A stretch of DNA of 64,000 nt from Paenibacillus xylanivorans (GCF_001280595.1 NZ_LITU01000036.1:169544-233543), one strand, 5' to 3'. Shown: positions 26,851 through 35,346, counted from the first letter of the stretch. The notes: generated by a model not told the origin, from the sequence alone. Program-made: numbers and translations.

Positions 26851-27522
26851 TCAGACCATTTCCGCTACTAACTTACCCATTAGAGCATTCGACAAAATGA
26901 CCGGGATTCCTGCGCTGGCATTGGCAACCCACTGACGGTGACGCTCATCATACCCCATGCAATCCAGTAAAATGAGTTCAACACGTCCCTTCAGTGATTC
27001 AGTCGCCTGACGGAATTCGGCTTCACCGGATGTATAGGGGGAAGCTGCGGCAAACGCAGGCTGGACCAGAGAGGAAAACTTCAGATCGAGCTGCCCCCCC
27101 TGCTCGGGCAATGGCCCGATAAGCCCGAGACGGCGCCCATCGGCCATGGCCTGTACGGCTGGAGGAATAATGCGGTCAGGCTCAATGAGATGTACTTTGG
27201 CTGAACGCAGACCCGGAAATGAACCTGTGCACAGCAACAGAATATTGGAGACGCCCAAGGCTTCGATCTCACGAATTTTGCGGTCCAATATCGGCCTGAT
27301 TTTTTCACGGGATACGATGGCTGCACTGCCGTCCAGCAGACGGGAAGTTAGCACATAATCACCAGGCTCCAGTGCCAACGCAGCGATCTGAGCTGCCGAC
27401 AGCCCGTCCAACAACCCGACCTGGACGAGTTCAGCTCGCCCCTCCAGATGCTTCTCAATGACAGGCGCAACATCGGTCCGTGGAGCTTGTCCAATCGTAA
27501 TCATGCCAAGCAGCTTTTTCAT
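26851..27522 (-). CDS. AroM-family protein
   Basis: The 223-residue protein begins MKKLLGMITIGQAPRTDVAP, the characteristic AroM-family opening. It continues with LLLCTGSFPGL and ELILLDCMGYDERHRQ, which place two cysteines as in racemase-like Rossmann proteins. AroM is named from its gene position near aroL in enterobacteria; its biochemical role is not established. The start is ATG 27522 with GGAGG seven bases upstream; the five codons before it overlap the ribosome site. It lies between the DUF1177 and M29 genes in the same direction. Its fold resemblance to the Asp/Glu racemase group is noteworthy, given a racemase-like gene two genes on. Confidence 0.85.
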   Translation of the reverse strand: MKKLLGMITIGQAPRTDVAPVIEKHLEGRAELVQVGLLDGLSAAQIAALALEPGDYVLTSRLLDGSAAIVSREKIRPILDRKIREIEALGVSNILLLCTGSFPGLRSAKVHLIEPDRIIPPAVQAMADGRRLGLIGPLPEQGGQLDLKFSSLVQPAFAAASPYTSGEAEFRQATESLKGRVELILLDCMGYDERHRQWVANASAGIPVILSNALMGKLVAEMV

Positions 27523-27619
27523 CCTATTTCCTCCCACATATCAGATCCGCGGTACATGCCACATATGTCCACAAAAGCGTTTCCATCTGCCGCTTCAACT
27601 GTAACCTACTCAAAAAACA

Positions 27620-28570
27620 CTATGCAGAAGGAGCTGCTTGTATCCCCGGGGTCTGAAGCACCTTCATTGATCCATACAAACGAGTAATCAGGTTATATTC
27701 CTCCTCGTTGTAGAAAGAACAAGTGCCATTCGTGAATTCCTTGGCTGTCTCCACGACCAAACGAACTGCGCTTGCAATATCAATCTCATGGCTTGCTCCT
27801 GTACCGCATCCCGGAACCGCGGATTGTGCTGTTACAGCTACGCCTACAACGGGTGCATGTGTAGCCACAGCTGGCTGCAAAATGGAATTGATATGGTATA
27901 AGTCATTGCCGTAAGGCGTAATATCCTGCGTCGTAATCGGGAAAGTCACAGGCAGCTGTCCGGTGGTCATCTCCATGATTCGGAGCAAATCGTCACTTAC
28001 CCTTAAAATGTATCCCTCTTTCACCGTTGGCGAAATGGCGATGCCTTTATGGTTAATCACCCGGTTTCCTTTGGTCGTGTCGATGGACAAAATGGCTTCC
28101 ATCTCAGGCAGAACCTCATGTTCGTTCATTTGCAAAATGTCGACTGGGGAGTCCATAAAATCAACCGGCTCATGTGGAAGAGTAGGTGCATCGGGACATA
28201 TATGCGTCGTCACAATGACGTCCCCTTTGAGCGAGTCGCCCTTGGTCTGCATATCGGCGAGCTTCAGCCCTGCTGCGACAGCAGCGACGGCGCCGTCGGC
28301 ATCCGAGACAAGTCCAATGCGCGTTGGACGAGCACCGATTCCTCCTAGCCGTCCTACGATCCCCATGGTCGGTGCTTGTCCTCCCGACAGCTTACCGTCC
28401 GTACCGGGAATGATGATTTTAACAAAATCCGTACTTCCCTTTTCCCCTTGTACGGTCAGCACTTCAACGGAAACCTGTGGATATTGAACAAATAATTGCT
28501 TTACACTCTCACCATTTACATAAGCGCTGTCCAGCACGTCCAGTGCCAATAACGTTTTCTGAAGTGGCAT
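27620..28570 (-). CDS. DUF1177-family protein
   Basis: The 316-residue protein starts MPLQKTLLALDVLDSAYVNGE at ATG 28570, behind AGGAGG nine bases upstream; the 13 codons before are discarded. DUF1177 features seen are a conserved GIVGRLGGIGARPTRIGLVSDADGAV core, VIVTTHICPDAP, and a GCGTGASHEID segment. These look like metal- or substrate-binding loops (His, Asp, Cys). Function of the family is unknown. It is the first gene of the unit DUF1177-AroM-M29, possibly with the racemase-like gene. The company of a peptide importer, an M20 enzyme and an aminopeptidase suggests a hydrolase-like role, which is inference. Confidence 0.85.
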   Translation of the reverse strand: MPLQKTLLALDVLDSAYVNGESVKQLFVQYPQVSVEVLTVQGEKGSTDFVKIIIPGTDGKLSGGQAPTMGIVGRLGGIGARPTRIGLVSDADGAVAAVAAGLKLADMQTKGDSLKGDVIVTTHICPDAPTLPHEPVDFMDSPVDILQMNEHEVLPEMEAILSIDTTKGNRVINHKGIAISPTVKEGYILRVSDDLLRIMEMTTGQLPVTFPITTQDITPYGNDLYHINSILQPAVATHAPVVGVAVTAQSAVPGCGTGASHEIDIASAVRLVVETAKEFTNGTCSFYNEEEYNLITRLYGSMKVLQTPGIQAAPSA

Positions 28571-28810
28571 CGTACACATCCTCCTCTTAGCTGTTGATCT
28601 TGAAATCAAGTCTATCGCAGTTCAGAAGAGGGTCACAATGTACCGCCTTGCCAAAATGAGCATCGTTTTATTGTGCGACAAGTATAAATGGGAGTGAAAA
28701 TAACGTTTTCATTCATTTTATCTAACTATATGTGTAATATAATTTAACATTTTATTATTGAGCGCCTTGAATATTTTGTAATTCTTGGATTGAACACTTC
28801 AATTCGACGC

Positions 28811-30817
28811 TTACCTTCTGTTCATTTGCCAAGCAACAAGCAATGAGGCTGTTTCCTCCGCCTGAAATAGGGGAAATTGATGTCCATAGGGCAGTTCCAC
28901 ATGTTGGACGGATGAATGAATATTTTCGGGGCGCGAGTATCCCTGATCGTTTGTCCCCCAGACCATGAGTGTCCGCTGTGCATCTGCCCTTATCTGCGAG
29001 ACTTCATTAGCTGAATGAGACTGTATCCAGTGGAGCAGATCGGCATTCACTCCTGCGATGCGGGGTGATTTCAAACCAGAAGCTGCTCTCCTTGCATAGT
29101 CATCAAGCAGGATTGGATTGTTCTCTGAAGCATCTGCTCTCTTTAGCTGCTCGGCCACTTGCTGTGGAGTCATCCACGATAACAGTCCTTGCAGCATTCT
29201 TCTCGGGAATCTTGATATCAGGCGCTGCATTCTGTCCTTCGATGCTCCCCATACGGGTTGCAGCATGGCAAACTGGATATCTTCACGTACACTCTCCTGT
29301 ATAACCATCGCGGCTATCGCTGCCCCAACGGAATGCCCTACCAGTTTGACCGGACCTTGTACCTCATCCAGCACACTTCGCACCGCTTCGACCTGTCCTT
29401 TGAAGGCCATCCCTTTTCCCCTGTTCCGATGAACCGGAGAACGCCCAAATCCAGCAAGATCCACAAGCCATACCGGGTTTCCCGTCATACTCCATAACGC
29501 ATCTCCCAGAGGAATCATATCGTCAGCACTGCTCATCAAACCATGAACAATAACCCATGGGTCCCCCTGACCCTCATGGACCAGCACCGCCAGATTGCCC
29601 TTGCGCGTCCGAGTCCAGCCCGGAGGCATCTCCTCCTGTGAAGGATAGCTGAAACGATAGTCCAAATCGGCTGTCACGTAAGGCAACAGCTGGCTGACTT
29701 CTGGCAGATGTTGTCCCATACGCTGAAATAATTGCTCCGTCTGCTGCACTTCAAAATCCTGTTTGGTAATAAACGCAATCGATTCGGGCGGTATTCCGCT
29801 GATCTTTGTGCCACCAGCCTTCATGGCTGCATGGATCATGGACAGGGGCAATGACCATCGAGGTGCAGATACATCCAATTCTGCCGCCAGCAACCGAATT
29901 AGTTCTTTCATATCCGGACTATCCGATTTTTTGGATAACAAGGGATATGTGCCGCCGGATGGATTGATGTCTTGGGTCAGGAAAACAAGGGTCTGTGAAA
30001 CCACATCATTGGATACGAGCGGCAGCCAATGCTGTAGACCACCGGGAATCACCGGCATTCTCCGCCTTCTCATCGCTTGTATCATCATACCAATTCCGCC
30101 GGTTTGTTCAGTTGCACCTGTGGGATATGGACCGACAACTGTACTCGGGTTTACAACAGATAAGACATATGAATGCTGCTCAGCGTGCTGTCGAATATAA
30201 CGGTCCGCTTCGAATTTCATATGCTCATAGGCACTTTCGGAATGGAACGCTTTGCTAATCCATGATTTCTGCCTGTTTGACTTACCCCCAACATCTTCAT
30301 TGGCTGAAGATATGGACGGAGAATCCTTCCTCCCATACGGACTCATAAAACCAACCACGTGGATAAAGTGCCTCAACCGGTGTATTCGCTGAATATCTTT
30401 GGCGAGTTCGACAATCCCTCTTGCTCCATTCATAAAAATCTGTTCTGCCACCTTCGGTTGCAATGTGACATCCATCGTCCCACCTGCATGAATAATGATA
30501 TTGGCCTGAAGAGCACGCTCACGATCGGCTTTGGTTAGACCAAGGCCAGGAGCTGACAAATCCCCCTGAATACAAGTTATTCGGCTGAAATCCGTTACTC
30601 CGTATTCATTCAGAACCATCCTTGCTTTGGATTCAGAGCGTACAAGCAGCAATAACTGCGCTTCAGTGTCTCCAAGTTGTTTTACTGCCTCCTTGCCAAT
30701 AAAACCGGTACTTCCCGTCATCAGAATAGTGGTTGATTCAGTCGCCATATTGTTCATAGCCGGATTGGGGTCAGTCTTACGTTCTAAGTTTGAAAATGAT
30801 GAAGTATGTACAATCAT
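28811..30817 (-). CDS. fusion of an extended SDR/thioester-reductase-like domain and an alpha/beta hydrolase
   Basis: This 668-residue protein joins two enzymes. Residues about 28-375 form an NAD(P)-binding extended SDR with MTGSTGFIGKE, IIHAGGTMD, the YEHMK catalytic pair (YxxxK) and VVNPSTVVGPYP. Residues about 395-668 form an alpha/beta hydrolase with VIVHGLMSSAD (oxyanion hole), GHSVGA nucleophile elbow, WGTNDQG (acid) and YGHQFPLF (His). I chose ATG 30817 because AAGGGAGAG is well placed. The ATG at 30850 is only two bases from the operator palindrome and has no ribosome site. It follows the TetR gene by 78 bases and is probably repressed by it. Lipid or polyketide-type substrates are plausible; the true one is unknown. 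Confidence 0.85.
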   Translation of the reverse strand: MIVHTSSFSNLERKTDPNPAMNNMATESTTILMTGSTGFIGKEAVKQLGDTEAQLLLLVRSESKARMVLNEYGVTDFSRITCIQGDLSAPGLGLTKADRERALQANIIIHAGGTMDVTLQPKVAEQIFMNGARGIVELAKDIQRIHRLRHFIHVVGFMSPYGRKDSPSISSANEDVGGKSNRQKSWISKAFHSESAYEHMKFEADRYIRQHAEQHSYVLSVVNPSTVVGPYPTGATEQTGGIGMMIQAMRRRRMPVIPGGLQHWLPLVSNDVVSQTLVFLTQDINPSGGTYPLLSKKSDSPDMKELIRLLAAELDVSAPRWSLPLSMIHAAMKAGGTKISGIPPESIAFITKQDFEVQQTEQLFQRMGQHLPEVSQLLPYVTADLDYRFSYPSQEEMPPGWTRTRKGNLAVLVHEGQGDPWVIVHGLMSSADDMIPLGDALWSMTGNPVWLVDLAGFGRSPVHRNRGKGMAFKGQVEAVRSVLDEVQGPVKLVGHSVGAAIAAMVIQESVREDIQFAMLQPVWGASKDRMQRLISRFPRRMLQGLLSWMTPQQVAEQLKRADASENNPILLDDYARRAASGLKSPRIAGVNADLLHWIQSHSANEVSQIRADAQRTLMVWGTNDQGYSRPENIHSSVQHVELPYGHQFPLFQAEETASLLVAWQMNRR

Positions 30818-30852
30818 TTCGAATATCTCTCCCTTTTCATCACTATTCATTT

Positions 30853-30870
30853 TAGTACTATACAGTACTA
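30853..30870. promoter_or_regulatory. TetR operator upstream of the SDR-hydrolase gene
   Basis: TAGTACT-ATAC-AGTACTA is an inverted repeat with perfect 7-base arms. It has the same layout and spacer as the palindrome at 31520-31537 in front of the tetR-type gene. Confidence 0.65.
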
Positions 30871-30895
30871 GTATTACCCAAAAAAAGAGCTTCGT

Positions 30896-31516
30896 TTACC
30901 GAAGCATCTGACAAAATGTACGTGCTGATTGTTCAATAATCCCTATATCACGCGCAGTCTCCGCGAGCACAAGTGAACCCTCCAATGCGGCAATAAATAA
31001 TGCAGCCGCTGGTCCCGGCTCAATCCCTTTGCGGAATTCTCCACGATCCAGCCCTTGCTGCAACAGCTTTTCCATCATGGGCTGCAACTCACGGAAGAAA
31101 CGGGCTATACTTTCTTTTACTTCGGGTGCGCTGGCTGGTGTCTGCATATACAACGTAATAAATGGACAACTTCCTTTATAATCGCGCCCTTCCATGCCTG
31201 CGGACAGTAACGCTATGAACGAATAAATTCGTTCCGTCACCTCTCGTTCCCGTTGACTAAGCAGCAGGTAGAGCTCCGATTCATATTGGGCAATCCAGTA
31301 TTGCACCACGGCCTGAAGCAATTCCTCCTTGTTTTTGAAATGGTAATAAATATTCGATTTGGACACTCCGCTTGCCCGCACGACCTCATCCATGCTGACA
31401 TAGCTGTATCCCTGACGCAAAAATAACTGAGCGGCTACTTCGACTGCCTTGGTCCGATTGACCGGATTGGAACTCTTGGATTTCACAGATCCCGAGATTG
31501 ATTTTTCATTCGTCAT
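30896..31516 (-). CDS. TetR/AcrR-family transcriptional regulator
   Basis: The 206-residue repressor has an N-terminal TetR helix-turn-helix (VSMDEVVRASGVSKSNIYYHFKNKEELLQAV, near residues 40-70) and a ligand-binding C-terminal helical domain (TetR_C type, with FFRELQPMMEKLLQQGL). It probably controls itself and the SDR-hydrolase gene through the two matching palindromes. Its annotated ATG lies only three bases from the operator, leaving no room for a normal ribosome site. A GTG at 31486 is an alternative start. The inducer is unknown. Confidence 0.9.
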   Translation of the reverse strand: MTNEKSISGSVKSKSSNPVNRTKAVEVAAQLFLRQGYSYVSMDEVVRASGVSKSNIYYHFKNKEELLQAVVQYWIAQYESELYLLLSQREREVTERIYSFIALLSAGMEGRDYKGSCPFITLYMQTPASAPEVKESIARFFRELQPMMEKLLQQGLDRGEFRKGIEPGPAAALFIAALEGSLVLAETARDIGIIEQSARTFCQMLR

Positions 31517-31519
31517 ATT

Positions 31520-31537
31520 TAGAACTATACAGTTCTA
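31520..31537. promoter_or_regulatory. TetR autoregulatory operator
   Basis: TAGAACT-ATAC-AGTTCTA has perfect 7-base arms and an ATAC spacer, as at 30853-30870. Only one base pair differs per half-site. Confidence 0.65.
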
Positions 31538-31598
31538 ATTAAACAAACACAAGTTTTCCCGCTAACAAAAGATGATTTTTGCCCGAAATTTGTCGCAC

Positions 31599-31866
31599 TT
31601 GTCCACATTTAGAACGTTGTACACACAGGATATCCACATATAGTATTAACCCTGTGTTAAATATGTCATTGAGCCTCTGAATATGATGGAGTTATCCACA
31701 TTTCAGAAGCAGTTTTTTAGTTGATTGTTCCAATCTTCGATATTGGAGCCCCAAAACTAAAAAATAGGCCAACCAGAATGCAATTCTGGCTGACCTATTT
31801 GAGTTGACTACTTAACCAAATCATATGCGAATGACTTCAAGCCTGTGGATACTAGTATGTGGATAA
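31599..31866. promoter_or_regulatory. DnaA-box cluster 2
   Basis: Perfect 9-base boxes occur at 31692-31700 (TTATCCACA) and 31858-31866 (TGTGGATAA). Sites with one mismatch occur at 31599-31607 (TTGTCCACA), 31630-31638 (ATATCCACA) and 31844-31852 (TGTGGATAC). They fill the 387-base gap between the tetR operator and the sugar-binding-protein gene and flank its terminator. Confidence 0.6.
31762..31800 (-). terminator. terminator of the sugar ABC transporter unit
   Basis: An 18-base stem (31762-31779 with 31783-31800, loop of three) contains two wobble-compatible mismatches. On the minus strand it is followed by TTTTTT. Confidence 0.75.
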
Positions 31867-31924
31867 CCATTCAAGGTTGAGACCCCTCATACTTTACTTA
31901 TACGGATGGGTAATCCGTGTTGGT

Positions 31925-33223
31925 TTACTTTTTCAGACTATCCCAGTTTTGTTGCAATGCATCAAGCAGGGCTTTTTTGTCCGATTTGCCTGCTACATAT
32001 GCCTGAATCGTGCTGCCGAATTCTTGTGGAACACCTTCAGGGAAACGGTTAAAGTTCCAGCTTAATGTTTTGTTCTCTTGGCTGTATTTCATGATCTCGG
32101 TTGCGAGGTCACCCAGATCCTCTTCGGATGCCTGAATGGAACTGAACGCCGGGATAAATTTGAATTCTTTGGTCATGTATTGTTTTCCGATATCGGATGT
32201 CACGAGCCATTCCAAGAACTCTTTCGCTTCCGGTTTCACTTGCGAATTCTTGTTCACAACCCAGTAGTTCGGTACGCCAACAAACAATTTGTCATTCGGT
32301 TCATTCGTAATTGGCATTGGCAGAATGCCGAGATTCAGATTCGGATCGATTCCATCAATCTGTACCTGAGTCCAGTTCCCTTGCTGCATCATCGCTGCTT
32401 CTCCACTTGCAAACAGGGTCACTTGAGTATTGTAATCAGTTGTCAGTGGGTTTTTGTTGCTGTATTTCAGCGTTAAGTCGAGCATGTTCATCCAGTCCGT
32501 GAACACTTGATTACCAGGGATTTTCTCTGTCCCTTCGTTAAGGCCTTGGATAAATTTCACCGGATCTGCCTGATTCGCAAATGCCACGTTTACGTTATGA
32601 TTGCCGAGTACCCACCATTCCTGATATCCATTGGAGAACGGGGTAATACCTGCGGCTTGAAGTTTCTGTGCAGCTTGATCCAATTGTTCCAATGTGGTTG
32701 GAATTTCAGTGATGCCTGCTTTTTGGAAAAGGTCTTTGTTATAAATGAAGCCATAGCCTTCCAGCGCCAGCGGTTGTCCATACAGTTTACCGTCTTTGGT
32801 CATCGGCTCTTTGGCAACTTCAAGCACATCTTTTACCCATGATTCACCTGACAGGTCTTCCAGGTATTCCAGCCATGTGTCCAGTTCACGATATCCACCA
32901 ACGTTGAAAATGTCCGGTTGTTCGCCAGCAGCGAACTTGGCTTTTAATGCAGCGCCATAGTCACTGCCGCCACCCACGGTCTGAATGTCCAGCTTGATGC
33001 CTGGATGGGATGATTCATATTCCGCTTTGAGACGGTTAAGCGCTTCCGCAATTTCGACTTTGAATTGAAAGATTTTAATCGTTTTGTCCCCGGCAGCGGC
33101 ACTCCCGCCATCTTTGGCGTCTGTGCTGACAGGACTTCCACTCTTATCTCCGTTGCCACAACCTGCGAGCATTACGGAAAAAGCAATTAGCATAAGCAAC
33201 GTCAACTTGGTCATTCTTTTCAT
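31925..33223 (-). CDS. carbohydrate ABC transporter substrate-binding lipoprotein (SBP family 1)
   Basis: The 432-residue binding protein has a lipoprotein signal MKRMTKLTLLMLIAFSVMLAGC and SBP_bac_1 features such as IKIFQFKVEIAEALNRLKAEYESSHPGIKL, QPDIFNVGG and the MMQQGNWTQ loop. It captures a sugar or oligosaccharide for the two permeases encoded upstream. GGGAGAG precedes the ATG. The gene order permease-permease-binding protein is unusual, as the binding protein usually comes first. A 404-base gap separates it from the second permease, so it may have its own promoter. It ends before terminator 31762-31800. Confidence 0.92.
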   Translation of the reverse strand: MKRMTKLTLLMLIAFSVMLAGCGNGDKSGSPVSTDAKDGGSAAAGDKTIKIFQFKVEIAEALNRLKAEYESSHPGIKLDIQTVGGGSDYGAALKAKFAAGEQPDIFNVGGYRELDTWLEYLEDLSGESWVKDVLEVAKEPMTKDGKLYGQPLALEGYGFIYNKDLFQKAGITEIPTTLEQLDQAAQKLQAAGITPFSNGYQEWWVLGNHNVNVAFANQADPVKFIQGLNEGTEKIPGNQVFTDWMNMLDLTLKYSNKNPLTTDYNTQVTLFASGEAAMMQQGNWTQVQIDGIDPNLNLGILPMPITNEPNDKLFVGVPNYWVVNKNSQVKPEAKEFLEWLVTSDIGKQYMTKEFKFIPAFSSIQASEEDLGDLATEIMKYSQENKTLSWNFNRFPEGVPQEFGSTIQAYVAGKSDKKALLDALQQNWDSLKK

Positions 33224-33270
33224 ACATACACTCTCCCTATAGTAGTTTCAGTATAACAGCTTGTTGGTTT

Positions 33271-33338
33271 TATTCAGTCCACCGGGGAACAACAACGATT
33301 GGAAGCGCATATGATCCCGGAGCAGCCCGCCCTTGCAT
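33271..33338. repeat. intergenic direct repeat, copy A
   Basis: This begins TTATTCAG-CCACCG-GGA, passes through GCGCATATGATCCCGGAGC and ends CCCTTGCA. It matches copy B (33559-33628) at roughly four of five positions over about 68 bases and lies 288 bases away. Neither copy looks coding. Confidence 0.55.
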
Positions 33339-33558
33339 ACCTCTTTGCTTTACCAATTTTGCTTTACATCTTTTCGTACTTGCTCTTCCCTTTTTTGAAC
33401 TTTTCGTACTTGATCATTTCTCTTCAGGAGTCAGACCCAGGCTATGCGAGCATGACTCCCTTTGCACACCTCCGTGCGAGGTAGGAGCGGGGGGATCATG
33501 ATGCGTGGAGGAGCGGAGCGCTCGCCTTTGATACTCGGTGGCTTCTTTGCCTTAATTT
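33339..33558. other. sequence between the two direct repeats
   Basis: The gene-free gap is 33224-33627. This middle part contains TTTTCGTACTTG twice (near 33373 and 33402), a GATCATGATC-like palindrome near 33496, and GAGCGCTC near 33518. A 61-codon plus-strand frame here has no ribosome site and is not called. Confidence 0.35.
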
Positions 33559-33628
33559 ATTCAGGCCACCGAGGAGCAACAGCGACCGAAAGCGCACATG
33601 ATCCCGGAGCCGCACACCCCCTCGCACT
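33559..33628. repeat. intergenic direct repeat, copy B
   Basis: This is the second copy of the element at 33271-33338, starting TTATTCAGGCCACCGAGGA and sharing the GATCCCGGAGC core. It abuts the stop codon of the permease gene at 33628. Confidence 0.55.
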
Positions 33629-34464
33629 CACCCTTTAACTGATCCAGCGGTAATCCCCTGAATGATGTATTTCTGCATCAGCAGGAAGAAGATGATAATT
33701 GGCATGATGCCAAGCACCAGTGCAGGCAGGGCTAGATCCCATTGCTTCGTATATTGTCCGAAGAGCGCAAAGGTTGCAATCGGAATGGTACGCAAATTGG
33801 AGCTTTGCAGAATCAGGGATGGCAGCAGATAGTCATTCCAGATCCAGAGTGTATTCAGGATAATGACGGTAACATACATCGGCTTCATGAGCGGGAATAC
33901 AATCCGGAAGAACACGCCGTAAGCGGAGCTTCCATCCACTCGTGCTGCCTCTTCAATTTCGAGCGGAACCGATTTGACGAATCCGTGGAACAGGAAGATG
34001 GACATCGGTGCACCAAAACCGAGATAACAGATGATGAGTCCGAAGAGACTATCGATCAGTCCAAGATTACTGGTTACAGTAACGAGTGGAATCATGATAG
34101 ACTGAAACGGAATCACCATGGCGGCGATGAACATGCCGAACAAAATCCGGTTAAAGCGGGTATCGCTGCGTACCATTCGGTAGGCGGCCATGGAGCTGAT
34201 CAACACCAGCAGAAGATTGCTGACTACGGTGACGATGAGTGAGTTCATCAGCGCTGACGGGAATTTAATTTTCTCCCAGGCGTTCGCATAGTTGCCCCAT
34301 TGGAACACTTCCGGCCATGCGGCCGAATTGGTAAGCAGGTCACCGAATGTTTTGACCGAATTGACAAACAGGAAGTAAAACGGAACCAGGAACAATAATC
34401 CAATGAGCACCATCACAATCTCGGTTACAATGGTACTGAAGCGATAATTTTTTGACGTTTCCAT
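33628..34464 (-). CDS. carbohydrate ABC transporter permease (MalG type)
   Basis: The 278-residue membrane protein has six apparent helices and the CUT1 EAA loop EIEEAARVDGSSAYGVFFRIVFPLMKP. It has the MalG-like C terminus MQKYIIQGITAGSVKG. The ATG directly follows the stop of the MalF-type gene, with AGGAGGTGGAGG inside that gene's end, so translation is coupled. No ATPase gene is present in the cluster. In Firmicutes, such importers commonly use a shared MsmX-type ATPase encoded elsewhere. Confidence 0.93.
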   Translation of the reverse strand: METSKNYRFSTIVTEIVMVLIGLLFLVPFYFLFVNSVKTFGDLLTNSAAWPEVFQWGNYANAWEKIKFPSALMNSLIVTVVSNLLLVLISSMAAYRMVRSDTRFNRILFGMFIAAMVIPFQSIMIPLVTVTSNLGLIDSLFGLIICYLGFGAPMSIFLFHGFVKSVPLEIEEAARVDGSSAYGVFFRIVFPLMKPMYVTVIILNTLWIWNDYLLPSLILQSSNLRTIPIATFALFGQYTKQWDLALPALVLGIMPIIIFFLLMQKYIIQGITAGSVKG

Positions 34465-35346
34465 CTATGCCTCCACCTCCTTGCTCTTCGTCACACGCAC
34501 CTGAATCATGGTGATAATGGCAACGATTACGAAGAACACAAGTGCTTTGGCTGTACCGATGCCGTACCGATTGTTCACAAAAGCCTCATTGTAAATATTC
34601 AGTGCTACCGACTCTGTTGATCCAAACGGTCCGCCTTTGGTTAGTGACAGATTGAGATCGAACATTTTGAATGACCAGGAGATGGCTAGGAACAGACAGA
34701 TCGTGACTCCCGGCATAATGAGCGGAAAAATAATGCTGCGCAGTACCTGCCAGCGGCTGGCACCATCAATTTCGGCAGCTTCCAGCAGATCCTGCGATAC
34801 GTTGGTCAAGGACGAGATGTAGATAACCATCAGATACCCTGCAGTTTGCCAGACAAATACAATGACGATACCCCAGAAGGCGGTCGGTTCGTCTCCCAAC
34901 CATGGGAGGTTAAAGAAGGACCATCCGGTTACATCGCCTACTGCTGAAAACCCTTTCACAAATATGAACTGCCAGATAAAGCCGAGCAACAATCCACCGA
35001 TCACGTTAGGCATAAAAAAGATCGTGCGCAGAAAGTTCCTCGTCTTGAGCGGTTTGGTCAGGAAATACGCCAGAAAAAAACCGATCACATTGGTCAAGAT
35101 TACACCAACCAAGGTGAAGCGCACCGTAAACCAAAACGCAGATAGAAACTTGGGATCATTCGAGAAAATTTGCTTGAAATTGTCGAACCCTACCCAATGA
35201 ATGTTCGCCGACACCCCGTTCCAGTCGGTAAAGGAATACACCATGCCAAGCAGGAAAGGGACCACGATAATGAGAATAAAAAAGACGATGGAGGGACCCA
35301 CGAACACAAGCTGCTGTAACAGCTGTGAAGATTTGCGATGCTTCAT
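34465..35346 (-). CDS. carbohydrate ABC transporter permease (MalF type)
   Basis: The 293-residue permease begins MKHRKSSQLLQQLVFVGPSIV at ATG 35346, behind GAAGGGGAG; the 19 codons upstream in the frame lack support. It has the CUT1 EAA loop EAAEIDGASRWQVLRSIIFPLIMP and the GPFGSTESVALNIYNEAF segment. It is the first gene of the transporter unit, divergent from the YesM/YesN pair with about 143 bases between the starts, which presumably hold both promoters. Confidence 0.93.
   Translation of the reverse strand: MKHRKSSQLLQQLVFVGPSIVFFILIIVVPFLLGMVYSFTDWNGVSANIHWVGFDNFKQIFSNDPKFLSAFWFTVRFTLVGVILTNVIGFFLAYFLTKPLKTRNFLRTIFFMPNVIGGLLLGFIWQFIFVKGFSAVGDVTGWSFFNLPWLGDEPTAFWGIVIVFVWQTAGYLMVIYISSLTNVSQDLLEAAEIDGASRWQVLRSIIFPLIMPGVTICLFLAISWSFKMFDLNLSLTKGGPFGSTESVALNIYNEAFVNNRYGIGTAKALVFFVIVAIITMIQVRVTKSKEVEA

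Noticed and set aside
33299..33484. Plus-strand hydrophobic 61-codon frame in the sugar-transporter gap
   Set aside because: There is no ribosome site, and it begins inside a direct repeat copy; more likely chance.
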